Source of the DNA: an uncultured Candidatus Melainabacteria bacterium
GTDB lineage: Bacteria; Cyanobacteriota; Vampirovibrionia; Gastranaerophilales; Gastranaerophilaceae
DNA: 36,752 nt
Direction: 5' to 3'
Assembly (NCBI GenBank): GCA_934747325.1
Contig: CAKVGW010000014.1
Coordinates: 1-36,752 of the forward strand
The notes under the pieces are model-generated. The model did no database searches, was not told the DNA's origin, and was given only the letters and a program-made list of their open reading frames with translations. The position numbers were made by a program, and so were the translations under genes. Positions 1 through 8,138 of this stretch are shown in pieces; the first letter of the stretch is position 1, and each line of letters starts with the position of its first letter.

Positions 1-149
1 TAAAATCTCTTATTGATGATTTTGTATCTCCATTTTATAAGCGAGAAGTTCAAGGAAAAGAACTAACCGAAATTGCATTAGATTCTAAAAGTGTTATTTT
101 TTATGAAGATTTTACACAAATCTATGACCCATTTCTTTCATTTATTTAA
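1..149 (+). CDS. Partial gene: C-terminal end of a further tandem-array paralog
   Basis: Reading from base 3 gives 48 codons open to the left edge, ending in TAA at 147-149. The peptide starts KSLIDDF and contains SPFYKREVQGKEL, which lines up with the C-terminal SPLFKK(E/D)YNGKKL segment of the genes at 1433, 2996 and 4541. The final residues (YDPFLSFI) occupy the place of KYGKYISDYF in those genes. I therefore call it the 3' end of another member of the same family. Its 5' part lies outside the window, so its domain make-up is unknown. It is followed by the same type of intergenic hairpin (163-191) as its neighbours. The alignment is short and made by eye. Confidence 0.7.
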   Translation, partial: KSLIDDFVSPFYKREVQGKELTEIALDSKSVIFYEDFTQIYDPFLSFI

Positions 150-162
150 AAATACAAAAAGA

Positions 163-191
163 TCGTGTTGAATAAAATTTGTTCAATACGA
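163..191. repeat. Intergenic hairpin repeat, copy a
   Basis: Arms TCGTGTTGAA and TTCAATACGA (one G:U pair) flank a 9-nt loop, in the gap before the gene at 232. The arm geometry and the following GAC.AAA run recur at 1381, 2928, 6083 and 7343. There is no U-run, so it is not a typical intrinsic terminator. It could act as an RNA processing or stability element between genes of one transcript. Confidence 0.7.
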
Positions 192-231
192 CAAAAATAA
201 AAAAAAATTAACGCAAAAAGGAAAAAAGGAA

Positions 232-1368
232 ATGAAAATCCAACAAATACAAAATAATAATACAAACTTTCAAGGCTTGCATATGGATAAAACCGCACGA
301 AAATGGCTTGGTAAAGATATATTAAATATTCCAGGTATAAAAGAATGTGCTGATAAATTTGAAGTAGTAGTAAAAAGTGAATGTAAATTTCCTTTAGATA
401 TGAATATTAGACGAATTTTGTGTGCAATTTTTGCTGGATGTGGAGCAAGTATTAGTGGAATGTTTGGCTTTGTATTTTTTAAAAATCAAGATATACCTAT
501 ATTACTTTCGTCTTTAGGACCGGCTTTAACAGGAAGTTTAATTTATAAAACACTGAATGCCATTTCTACAGATCGATTACAATATAATTATGAATTACAA
601 GTTGGTAAAAACATTAAAAAATCTTGCCTTGGTAATGTTAATTTAAAAATGCCTCTTTCTCGAAAATGTCAAATAAATCCATACGAACTAACTTTAAATA
701 ACGATACAAATATTATTCAAATAGTTAAAGATAATGACCAACGACAATTTATGAATATTATCCAAAAATATGACAAAAATAATATTTATGAACCAAAATA
801 TTTGTTAAAAATATTGAATAACAAAGAAATTAAACAAAATTATAAAAACGGCGAATGTTTTAATTATAAACTGGAAAATAATAGTAATGATACTATGCTG
901 ACTAAATTTCTTGATATAGTTCCAACGGAAGAAAATGAAAAAGATTATCAAGAAATAATTAAATTTATGAGAAAAGCAAAGAATATTCATTATAAACAAG
1001 TTGATTCAAATGGGATTTCTGCTATTGAAAAGATAATAAATTCCGAAAATCCTGCTTTGTTAGACTTGGTTAAGGATATTGAGTTTGATTATTCAAGAGA
1101 ACTGGATTATGCCTATGAACGAATTGATGATAAGAACATTAAAGAAAAAGTTAAAAATCTGAATATTAACTTTGCAAATATCAAAGAAGCTATACGTTTA
1201 AATTCAACAGTAGCATTGCAAAAATTATTACCTGAATTTAAATCACCATTTTTTAATACAAAAAAGCTTGTTAATGATTTATTAGGAAAAGTTGCTATTA
1301 ATAATCTCAATAATGCAATTACATTTTTAGAAGACAATGGAATTGATACAGCAGGTGTAATTATTTAA
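232..1368 (+). CDS. Tagged tandem-array protein, membrane type
   Basis: This 378-residue protein has unknown function. Residues 1-17 carry the tag MKIQ..QNNNTNFQGLH shared with its neighbours. KECADKFEVVV (37-47) and ELQVGK mark a short N-terminal domain found in all members. Residues about 61-83 and 88-107 are hydrophobic and look like two membrane segments, split by FFKNQD. The C-terminal third holds the family module: VDSNGISAIEKIINSE, then YSRELDYAYERI, then LKSPFF. It resembles the gene at 6132 far more than the ankyrin-like members. The start is clear, with an AAAAGGAAAAAAGGAA ribosome-binding region just before the ATG. A secreted or membrane-anchored role is possible but not shown. 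Confidence 0.85.
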   Translation: MKIQQIQNNNTNFQGLHMDKTARKWLGKDILNIPGIKECADKFEVVVKSECKFPLDMNIRRILCAIFAGCGASISGMFGFVFFKNQDIPILLSSLGPALTGSLIYKTLNAISTDRLQYNYELQVGKNIKKSCLGNVNLKMPLSRKCQINPYELTLNNDTNIIQIVKDNDQRQFMNIIQKYDKNNIYEPKYLLKILNNKEIKQNYKNGECFNYKLENNSNDTMLTKFLDIVPTEENEKDYQEIIKFMRKAKNIHYKQVDSNGISAIEKIINSENPALLDLVKDIEFDYSRELDYAYERIDDKNIKEKVKNLNINFANIKEAIRLNSTVALQKLLPEFKSPFFNTKKLVNDLLGKVAINNLNNAITFLEDNGIDTAGVII

Positions 1369-1380
1369 AAATCAGCGTAG

Positions 1381-1411
1381 GTCGTATAGAATAATTGACT
1401 TTCAATGCAAC
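1381..1411. repeat. Intergenic hairpin repeat, copy b (degenerate)
   Basis: GTCGTATAGAA and TTCAATGCAAC flank a 9-nt loop (TAATTGACT). Pairing is imperfect, but position, spacing and flanking bases match the copies at 163, 2928, 6083 and 7343. It lies between the genes at 232 and 1433. Confidence 0.55.
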
Positions 1412-1432
1412 AATAAACAAAATGGGGAAATA

Positions 1433-2917
1433 ATGAAAATTCAACAAATACAAAATAACAATACAAACTTCCAAGGCTTGCATGCGAATAAAAGAGTTAT
1501 GCAAAGATTAACTCCTGAATTTCTGCACAGTCCTGAAATTCAAGAATGTGCCGACAAGTTTGAAGTGTTAATCACAGAAAAAGAAGGCGGTTCTCTTATT
1601 AATAGAATGTTAGGAATTGTTGAAGATTTAGTATTACAAGTAGGAGAAGGCATAAAGAATACTGGCGGGAAGCTGGAATTAACAGGTGTTAAAACCGATA
1701 AATATGCAATTACTGATGAATTCATTACGCATGCTAAAAACGTCTTAATTAATCGTATTATCAATGAAGAAAATGCGGAGAAAATCAAAAAATATGTTAT
1801 CGAAGGAAAAATTGATTTATTAAACGATAATATTTCTTTCTACCAATTATCAAAAATATTGTCACCTGCAGATTACGAAGAAGCTTTCAATAGTATTTCT
1901 AAATTACAAATGAAGCAAGATAAAGATGGAAATTTGCCGCTGCATAAAATTCATAGAGCAAATCAACTTTACGACTTGAATAATCACTTTTATCTAAAAA
2001 ATAATACTGAGGATTTAGCAGAAATATATTTAACCAGAAATAATAGAGGTGAGTTGCCGATTCATAATCGTGTGATTATGGATAATGTTTACGCCCTAAG
2101 AGATATTGCTTTTAAATTGATGGATTATTCAAGAGTGCTCGTAACTATTTTTGAAGCTAAAAATAGTATGGGTGTAAGTCCGCTAGAAGCATTAAAAGCA
2201 ATTCGATTTTTAAGGCACACGGATGAGGCTAATCAACTTATAGAAATGATAAAAGACGCAAAACAGGATTGCATAAACGCAAGAGGTTCTTTTATTCCTG
2301 CCGTAGCTAAAAAAGAAAACGCTGTTCTTAAGCAATTAGAAAATGAGATGAATGCAAAATTTGATTATAAAGGCATAATGGGAATGTTAAAAAATCCGCA
2401 TCTACAGTCAACAAATGGAGTGTTGCTAAATTACGGTAACAATATCAGTAAGATTATTGGTTTTGTAATAAATGAAGCTAATGCAGATGAAAGCAAAGCT
2501 ATAATTGCTGAATTAAAGAAATTGCCGGAAATTGATTACAACAAAATGGATAAAAATGATATTTCAGTTGTAGAAAATATTATGAATGCTGAAAATTTTG
2601 ATTTATTGGAACTTTTGAAAGGCAAATCATTAGATTATTCACCTGAATTAGATTTTACGTACAATAGAATTGAAAATAAAGATTTCAAAGTACAAGTAGA
2701 TGAATTGAATTTTGAATTTAAAAATTTAGAAAATGCAGTCAGGGTTAAATCTATAAAAGCCATAGAACAACTTCGCAAAAATTTTTCTTCACCGCTTTTT
2801 AAAAAAGATTATAACGGGAAAAAATTGTATGAATTATTAACAAAAACTTCGGATTCCAATTTCAGAAGTGAATTCATAAAAAAATACGGAAAATATATTT
2901 CAGATTATTTCGTATAA
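1433..2917 (+). CDS. Tagged tandem-array protein with ankyrin-like repeats
   Basis: This 494-residue protein has unknown function. It starts with the MKIQQIQNNNTNFQGLH tag, then QECADKFEVLIT and LQVGEGIK. No membrane segment is evident. The middle holds degenerate ankyrin-like units about 40 residues apart: DKDGNLPLHK (near 162), NNRGELPIHN (near 204) and NSMGVSPLEAL (near 243), all echoing the G.TPLH ankyrin signature. The conserved C-terminal module begins at YNKMDKNDISVVENIM and continues through YSPELDFTYNRIE to SPLFKKDYNGKKL. Ankyrin-like solenoids usually bind other proteins. The N-terminal 50 bases are nearly identical to those of the gene at 232 while the bodies are strongly diverged, which suggests duplication with 5' conversion. 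Confidence 0.85.
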   Translation: MKIQQIQNNNTNFQGLHANKRVMQRLTPEFLHSPEIQECADKFEVLITEKEGGSLINRMLGIVEDLVLQVGEGIKNTGGKLELTGVKTDKYAITDEFITHAKNVLINRIINEENAEKIKKYVIEGKIDLLNDNISFYQLSKILSPADYEEAFNSISKLQMKQDKDGNLPLHKIHRANQLYDLNNHFYLKNNTEDLAEIYLTRNNRGELPIHNRVIMDNVYALRDIAFKLMDYSRVLVTIFEAKNSMGVSPLEALKAIRFLRHTDEANQLIEMIKDAKQDCINARGSFIPAVAKKENAVLKQLENEMNAKFDYKGIMGMLKNPHLQSTNGVLLNYGNNISKIIGFVINEANADESKAIIAELKKLPEIDYNKMDKNDISVVENIMNAENFDLLELLKGKSLDYSPELDFTYNRIENKDFKVQVDELNFEFKNLENAVRVKSIKAIEQLRKNFSSPLFKKDYNGKKLYELLTKTSDSNFRSEFIKKYGKYISDYFV

Positions 2918-2927
2918 AACTTAGCAA

Positions 2928-2957
2928 GTAATGTTGAACAGTTGTCATTCAAACGAC
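2928..2957. repeat. Intergenic hairpin repeat, copy c
   Basis: TTGAA and TTCAA flank a 9-nt loop (CAGTTGTCA), preceded by GTAATG and followed by ACGAC. It matches the other junction copies. It is followed by the conserved AAAAAGATTAACGCAAAAAGG stretch leading into the next ribosome-binding site. Confidence 0.6.
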
Positions 2958-2995
2958 AAAAACAAAAAAGATTAACGCAAAAAGGAAAAAAGAAA

Positions 2996-4492
2996 ATGAA
3001 AATCCAACCGGTACAAAATCAAAATACAAATTTTAAAGGAATTTTTTGTAATAAACAAATAGGACGATTTTTAACGCCTGAAATTTTGGAACAAACAGGA
3101 ATTCAAGAGTGTGGCAGTAAGTTTGATGTATTTATTACTCAAGAACCAAGAAAAGTTCGTTGTGGTTGGGGGTATGAAACAATACAAGATATCTTCGTTC
3201 AAGTAGGAGAAAAAGTCGATGACTGGTTCTCATCACAACCGGAGTTACAAGGCGTACGCGGTGATAAATTTACTCTAAAAGAACTTTTAAAAGACGGCGG
3301 ATTATTAAAAACGAATTTTGATAGAAAAATGGCAAAAGAATGTTCAGGACGTCAATTATGTGAATATGTAATGTCAGGTAAAATAAATCCTATTTATATT
3401 GATATCCAAAAAATGCGTATGACTTTCCCTTGGCAAGATAGCGTTAGAATAATTAATGAATTGCAGGAACAACAACTCATAAAAGATAAAAATGGCAATT
3501 TGCCGTTACACAAAGCCAGAAACGCAGAAGATTTTTATAAAATAAATGAGATGTTTCATAATAATCCTTTAGGTTTAGCACAAATATACCTGACTCCAAA
3601 TAATAACGGCGATTTGCCAATTAATGACTATCATATTTTTAATAATTTTAAACTTCAAAAAGATATATTCCATGCTTTGCGTAATGCTCCTAAGGAACGT
3701 GTAAATGTATTCGCGGCAAAGACTAGTGATGGGGATAGTTTGCTTGATAATTTAATAAAAAATCAAAGAGATATTTCTCACAAAGGAGAAATTGAAGATA
3801 TGATAACTCAAATTTTACACGCTTCTGTAAACAAAATTCCTGAATCAGAAATAAGCATAGAAACTTCAATAAAAATTTTGGAAAATTTAGACGAAAGAAA
3901 AGATAACGGAAATATTCTTAATTTCGAAAATATATTAACCGATATCGTAAACTTTTTAATAACTGATGTTAAGGCGGAAGAAAAGCAAAAAATAATTTCA
4001 AAACTTAAAAATATACCGGGAATAGATTATAACAAAACTGATAAAAATGGAATTTCTGTTGCCGAATATATAATTAATGCGGAAGATATGGATTTAATCG
4101 GACTTTTGGAAGGCAAACAACGTCTTTTTTATTTTCCGGAATTAGACTTTGCATATCAGCGTATTGAAAATCCTGAATTCAAAAAAAAGGTTGATAATTT
4201 GAAATTCGATTTCCCTGATTTGGAAGAGGCTATAAAAATCGGTTCATATAAAAGCATAAAAGCTATTGAATACCAATTAAAATCACCATTGTTCAAGAAA
4301 GAATATATTGGCAAAAATATGATAGTTGGGGCAATGAAGAATGATAACCCTGATTTTATCAAACTATTCTTAAAAAATTATGGCGAAAGTATATGTGATG
4401 ATTTTAATTATGATGAATGGTTCGCATATCGCTCTGGTGCTAAAAAAAGAAATCAAGCGTATACGGATTTCTGGCAATTTGTAATGAAATAA
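2996..4492 (+). CDS. Tagged tandem-array protein with ankyrin-like repeats
   Basis: This 498-residue protein has unknown function. I place the start at ATG 2996, which begins MKIQPVQNQNTNFKG like all its paralogs and follows AAAAAGGAAAAAAG. An in-frame TTG at 2942 would add 18 basic residues encoded by the intergenic repeat, so I reject it. QECGSKFDVFIT and FVQVGEKV mark the N-terminal domain. KDKNGNLPLHKAR and NNNGDLPIND are ankyrin-like units. The C-terminal module runs from YNKTDKNGISVAEYII through FPELDFAYQRIE to SPLFKKEYIGKNM. The last 25 residues, rich in basic and aromatic residues, extend beyond the usual end of the family. No membrane segment is visible. Confidence 0.85.
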   Translation: MKIQPVQNQNTNFKGIFCNKQIGRFLTPEILEQTGIQECGSKFDVFITQEPRKVRCGWGYETIQDIFVQVGEKVDDWFSSQPELQGVRGDKFTLKELLKDGGLLKTNFDRKMAKECSGRQLCEYVMSGKINPIYIDIQKMRMTFPWQDSVRIINELQEQQLIKDKNGNLPLHKARNAEDFYKINEMFHNNPLGLAQIYLTPNNNGDLPINDYHIFNNFKLQKDIFHALRNAPKERVNVFAAKTSDGDSLLDNLIKNQRDISHKGEIEDMITQILHASVNKIPESEISIETSIKILENLDERKDNGNILNFENILTDIVNFLITDVKAEEKQKIISKLKNIPGIDYNKTDKNGISVAEYIINAEDMDLIGLLEGKQRLFYFPELDFAYQRIENPEFKKKVDNLKFDFPDLEEAIKIGSYKSIKAIEYQLKSPLFKKEYIGKNMIVGAMKNDNPDFIKLFLKNYGESICDDFNYDEWFAYRSGAKKRNQAYTDFWQFVMK

Positions 4493-4540
4493 AAATTTGT
4501 TAAACTGCAACAAAAAGATTGACACAAAAGGGAAAAGGAA

Positions 4541-6067
4541 ATGAAAATTCAACAAATACAAAATAATAATACAAATTTTCAAGGTTTACATGGAAATAAA
4601 AGAATATTGAAGAAATTAACTCCTGAAATATTACAAAAAACAGGTATTCAAGAATGCGCGGATTCTTTTGAGGTTCTTGTAACTTCAAAAGGTTGCAGTG
4701 TTCCTTGCTTTTTTGGCGCGATTTGCGGTATTTTTACACCGCTTGAAGAGTTAATTTTTCAAGCCGGAGAAAAAGTTGAAAAAAATAAAAATGGTAAAAC
4801 TGTTTTATCCGGTGCAACAACTCTTCAATATTCTCTAGAAGAACTTAAAGATGGCAAAAGAAGCCTAAAAGAAAGATTGGGAGATGAAATCGTTGATAAT
4901 GCAAGTGAAAAGATTAATGCTCGCAACACTCCGAATGATATTCGAGAAATTTACAAGGATAATATAAATGAATATGTTCAATCAGGTAAATTAGATTTGA
5001 TGTTATTAACTGCTTATTTTACAAAACCTCTACTTAATGAAGCTTCTATGCAAACTTTTATCAAACAAATGACTACACCTGATGCAGATGGTAATCTTCC
5101 GGCTCACAAGTTTTTAAAAAAGAATGATATACATAGAATGAATGAGTATTTAAGAGATTATCCTGATGCTTTAGCAGAAGTGTATTTGACAAGAAATAAC
5201 GATGGTAAATTACCAATACATTCAAAAGCAACGATTGAAAATATGGACATCTTGTATAACATATATATGGCTCTTAAAGATTTCCCAAGAGTTTTGGTGA
5301 CTGTTTTTGAAGATAAAGGTGATGGTAGCAGTGTTATTGATTATTTAAAATTCGTAAAAAGAAATGATGAAACTGCTCAAAATTTAATTAGTTTCATCTT
5401 AGATAAAAAAGAAGAATGCATTAAGGCTCGTGGCGAATTTGTTCCAGCCGTTAGCAAAGCTGAAAGAAATCAAAAAGTCGAAATGGGAAATGTTATCAAT
5501 AGTATGTCAAAAGATGACTTGAATATTAGCAAAACATTAGACTTAGAAATGGTACAAAAATCATTCGGTCTAAGCCTAAACTCAACTGATTTTATCTCAA
5601 AAGCAATTGATTATTTAATAGATAACACTTCTAATGATGAAAGACAAGAAGTAATTGCTAAACTCAAAAAGCTTGCAAGTATTGATTACAACAAGGTTGA
5701 CGAAAATGGAATTTCTGTAGTTGAAAAGATTTTTAATTCCGAAGATACTGAATTATTAGAGTTACTAAAAGGCAAAAAGCTTAACTATTCGCGAGATTTA
5801 GATTATGCGTATAATAGAATAGAAAACGATGGATTCAAAGAACAAGTTAACGAATTGAATTTTGAGTTTGTAGACTTGGAAGATGCAATAAAAGCGTTTT
5901 CAATGAGAGCTGTTGAAGAATGTAAATACGGCTTTAAATCTCCATTATTCAAGATTGAATATAATGGTGCAAAATTGTTGCATCTTGTAAATTCTCTCAA
6001 TCAAGAGTGGAGTTTTCAACGAAATTTTAAAAACAAATACGGACAATATTTATCCGAGTATCTTTAG
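4541..6067 (+). CDS. Tagged tandem-array protein with ankyrin-like repeats
   Basis: This is the longest of the ankyrin-like tagged members after the GTG-start gene at 8139 (508 residues); its function is unknown. The tag is MKIQQIQNNNTNFQGLHG, followed by QECADSFEVLVT. A Cys-containing hydrophobic stretch (CFFGAICGIF) and FQAGEKVEKN come next. Ankyrin-like units include DADGNLPAHKF and NNDGKLPIHSK. The C-terminal module is well kept: YNKVDENGISVVEKIFNSE, YSRDLDYAYNRIE, SPLFKIEYNGAKLL. The preceding junction (4493-4540) is short and has only a weak TTGTT/AACAA inverted repeat in place of the usual hairpin, but keeps the AAAGGGAAAAGGAA ribosome-binding region. It is probably co-transcribed with the genes on either side. 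Confidence 0.85.
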   Translation: MKIQQIQNNNTNFQGLHGNKRILKKLTPEILQKTGIQECADSFEVLVTSKGCSVPCFFGAICGIFTPLEELIFQAGEKVEKNKNGKTVLSGATTLQYSLEELKDGKRSLKERLGDEIVDNASEKINARNTPNDIREIYKDNINEYVQSGKLDLMLLTAYFTKPLLNEASMQTFIKQMTTPDADGNLPAHKFLKKNDIHRMNEYLRDYPDALAEVYLTRNNDGKLPIHSKATIENMDILYNIYMALKDFPRVLVTVFEDKGDGSSVIDYLKFVKRNDETAQNLISFILDKKEECIKARGEFVPAVSKAERNQKVEMGNVINSMSKDDLNISKTLDLEMVQKSFGLSLNSTDFISKAIDYLIDNTSNDERQEVIAKLKKLASIDYNKVDENGISVVEKIFNSEDTELLELLKGKKLNYSRDLDYAYNRIENDGFKEQVNELNFEFVDLEDAIKAFSMRAVEECKYGFKSPLFKIEYNGAKLLHLVNSLNQEWSFQRNFKNKYGQYLSEYL

Positions 6068-6082
6068 TAATAAAACTAATCG

Positions 6083-6113
6083 GTCGTTTTGAACGATTGA
6101 AATTCAATATAAC
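6083..6113. repeat. Intergenic hairpin repeat, copy d
   Basis: GTCGTTTTGAA and TTCAATATAAC flank a 9-nt loop (CGATTGAAA). The core TTGAA/TTCAA pairs perfectly and the outer arms partly. It has the same position and spacing as the other copies, between the genes at 4541 and 6132. Confidence 0.6.
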
Positions 6114-6131
6114 AAACAAAAAGGAAAAAGA

Positions 6132-7325
6132 ATGAAAATCCAACCAGTACAAAATAATAATACAAACTTTCAAGGCTTGCATGTTGATAAAAAAATATAC
6201 CGTCAGCTTGGAGTCGGACTTGGAGAAGGTGTGTTTTTACACAATTCTGCAATCAAAGAGTGCGCTGATAAATTTGAAGTGATGGTGGAAAGAGGTAAGC
6301 CAATAAAAAGAGAAAAGATGGATAGTATGCTTGCTTTTATAGAGCAGTTTTCGGCATCTAGTATTGGAATGGCAGCGGGTATTGGTATTGGAGCAATTTT
6401 ACCTGCATATACGGGAACTTCTATTTCACTAGTTCAGGTACTTTGTATGGGAATGGTTGGCGGTGTTCTTGGATTAGCTGGAGCTATTGGACATATAATT
6501 AAGAAAAATTACGGCAATGATTATGAGTATATCTTGCAGGTTGGTAAAAAAATAAAAGATTCTACGTTTGGTAAAAAAGAACTTGTGTCTCCTCTTTCTA
6601 AAAAATACTCAATCAAAAATTATAATGATATAAATAATATAAAGAATGTTGCCGAAATTGCAAAACAAAATGATGAACAAAATTTCATGGATATTATTGA
6701 TTACTATAATGTCAATGATTTATATGACCCTAAAAAGTTTTTAGATATTTTGCAAAATAAAGCTATTATACAAAATTTTTCAAATGGAGAATGTTTTAAT
6801 TACAAGTTACAAGAAGACAGTAATGATACGCTTCTGACTAAATTTTTTGATATAGTGCCAACAGAAGAAAATAAAAAAGATTATGATAAAATAATAAAAA
6901 TAATAAAAAATACTGAAAATATTAATTATAATCAAGTTGATTCTAACGGTATTTCTGTTATAGAAAAAATAATAAATTCGGAAAATCTGGAAATTTTAGA
7001 TTTGGTAAATGATTTTGAGTTTAATTACTCTAGAGATATTGATTTTGCATACGAAAATATCAAAGACCCAAAGTTTAGGCGAAAAGTTAAAAATCTTAAC
7101 ATAAAATTTCCAAATATAGAAGAAGCTATAAAAATTAATTCACAAAAAGCATTACAAGCTGTATTACCGGAATTAAAATCACCATTTTGTAATATCACAA
7201 TGATTTTGAATGATTTACTTACAGAAATTCCTTATGGTCATTTTTGTAATGTAATAGATTTTTTAAGAAAAAATGATATAAATGTTTCACATATAGAATT
7301 TCAAGGTCAAAGGTATGACGTATAA
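6132..7325 (+). CDS. Tagged tandem-array protein, membrane type
   Basis: This 397-residue protein has unknown function and is the closest relative in the window of the gene at 232. The tag is MKIQPVQNNNTNFQGLH. KECADKFEVMVERG follows. A glycine-rich hydrophobic region at about 72-120 (GMAAGIGIGAILPAY, then VQVLCMGMVGGVLGLAGAIG) looks like two membrane helices. YILQVGKKIKDS follows the helices, as in the gene at 232. The C-terminal half matches that gene nearly throughout: GECFNYKL, NDTLLTKFFDIVPTEENKKDY, VDSNGISVIEKIINSENLE, LKSPF. The pair is separated by three ankyrin-like members, so the two subtypes are interleaved rather than clustered. Confidence 0.85.
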   Translation: MKIQPVQNNNTNFQGLHVDKKIYRQLGVGLGEGVFLHNSAIKECADKFEVMVERGKPIKREKMDSMLAFIEQFSASSIGMAAGIGIGAILPAYTGTSISLVQVLCMGMVGGVLGLAGAIGHIIKKNYGNDYEYILQVGKKIKDSTFGKKELVSPLSKKYSIKNYNDINNIKNVAEIAKQNDEQNFMDIIDYYNVNDLYDPKKFLDILQNKAIIQNFSNGECFNYKLQEDSNDTLLTKFFDIVPTEENKKDYDKIIKIIKNTENINYNQVDSNGISVIEKIINSENLEILDLVNDFEFNYSRDIDFAYENIKDPKFRRKVKNLNIKFPNIEEAIKINSQKALQAVLPELKSPFCNITMILNDLLTEIPYGHFCNVIDFLRKNDINVSHIEFQGQRYDV

Positions 7326-7342
7326 ATGAATATAGAATGTAG

Positions 7343-7373
7343 GTAGTGTTGAACTATTGACATTCAACACGAC
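7343..7373. repeat. Intergenic hairpin repeat, copy e (best copy)
   Basis: GTGTTGAA (7346-7353) and TTCAACAC (7363-7370) pair perfectly around a 9-nt loop, CTATTGACA. The outer GTA/GAC bases extend the resemblance to the other junction copies. It lies before the gene at 7413 and is followed by the conserved GATTAACG.AAAAGG leader. Confidence 0.75.
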
Positions 7374-7412
7374 AAAACAAAAGAAAGATTAACGAAAAAG
7401 GAAAAAGGGAAA

Positions 7413-8132
7413 ATGAAACTTCAATCAATACAGAATCACAATACAATGACCATAACTAAAATAAATACAATCAACTTTAAGTCGAATGAACACAGAGAAG
7501 CTGAACTTCGTGAACTTATGCGTCTTAGAGAACAACGCAGACAAATGGAAGAACAACAACTTTTAAATAGGCTAAAATATCCAGAATTAGACAATCCAAT
7601 GAGTACGAGAGTGGCAGGTTTCTTATCAAAATTCACCTGTGCAATTCAAAACGCGTCTGAGCATAATGTTATGGAATTTTTTGGAGATGAAGAAACTGCA
7701 AGTAATTTAAGAGAAAAACTTTCTCCAACTTGTCAAGCTGATAGCAAAATGCTAAGAGAAGAAGTTCAAAAAATGGACGAACTTAAAGACCCTGTTATGA
7801 CTCTTATTTGTGCTAACAGAATGAAAAAGTTTACTCCAAAACAAGGTATTTTATCAGAAGAACAGCACAAAAATTTTGTTGAAGGAATCAAAAAAACAGT
7901 TTCTACAATTGTTAGAAATTCTGATTTGGATAAATTTGAACCGGAAGATAAAGCTACTATTTTAGAAATAGTTCAAAAAGTTGAAAGTTCAGACTCTGTA
8001 GACTTTGGTATTGAAAGACAATTAAAAAATCTTGTGGATAAATTAAATGCTAAAAAACTTAAAAGAGGTTTTATTCCACCAGTACAAGTGAGAAATATTG
8101 TTGGTGATAAAATAAAAAAAATCTGGAAGTAG
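7413..8132 (+). CDS. Tagged hypothetical protein, helical, outside the ankyrin-like family
   Basis: This 239-residue protein is unrecognised. It begins MKLQSIQNHNT and has INFKSNEH near residue 25, a stretched form of the tag seen in its neighbours. It lacks both the FEV domain and the C-terminal module. Residues about 28-55 are a strongly charged Arg/Glu/Gln helix (REAELRELMRLREQRRQ), a likely coiled coil. The rest is mostly charged and helical, ending in a basic tail (KKLKRGF..., DKIKKIWK). No membrane segment is seen. The gene at 8139 starts 6 bases after its stop, so the two are almost certainly one transcript. The shared tag and shared upstream hairpin in an otherwise unrelated body support the tag being a separable module. 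Confidence 0.8.
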   Translation: MKLQSIQNHNTMTITKINTINFKSNEHREAELRELMRLREQRRQMEEQQLLNRLKYPELDNPMSTRVAGFLSKFTCAIQNASEHNVMEFFGDEETASNLREKLSPTCQADSKMLREEVQKMDELKDPVMTLICANRMKKFTPKQGILSEEQHKNFVEGIKKTVSTIVRNSDLDKFEPEDKATILEIVQKVESSDSVDFGIERQLKNLVDKLNAKKLKRGFIPPVQVRNIVGDKIKKIWK

Positions 8133-8138
8133 GCAAAA

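Noticed and set aside
2942..2995. Longer start (TTG at 2942) for the 2996 gene
   Set aside because: The added residues come from the conserved intergenic repeat, and all paralogs start at the MKIQ methionine with a purine-rich ribosome-binding site before it.
7357..7362. TTGACA as a -35 box in the 7343 hairpin
   Set aside because: No acceptable -10 follows at 16-18 bases, and the bases lie in the loop of the repeated hairpin.
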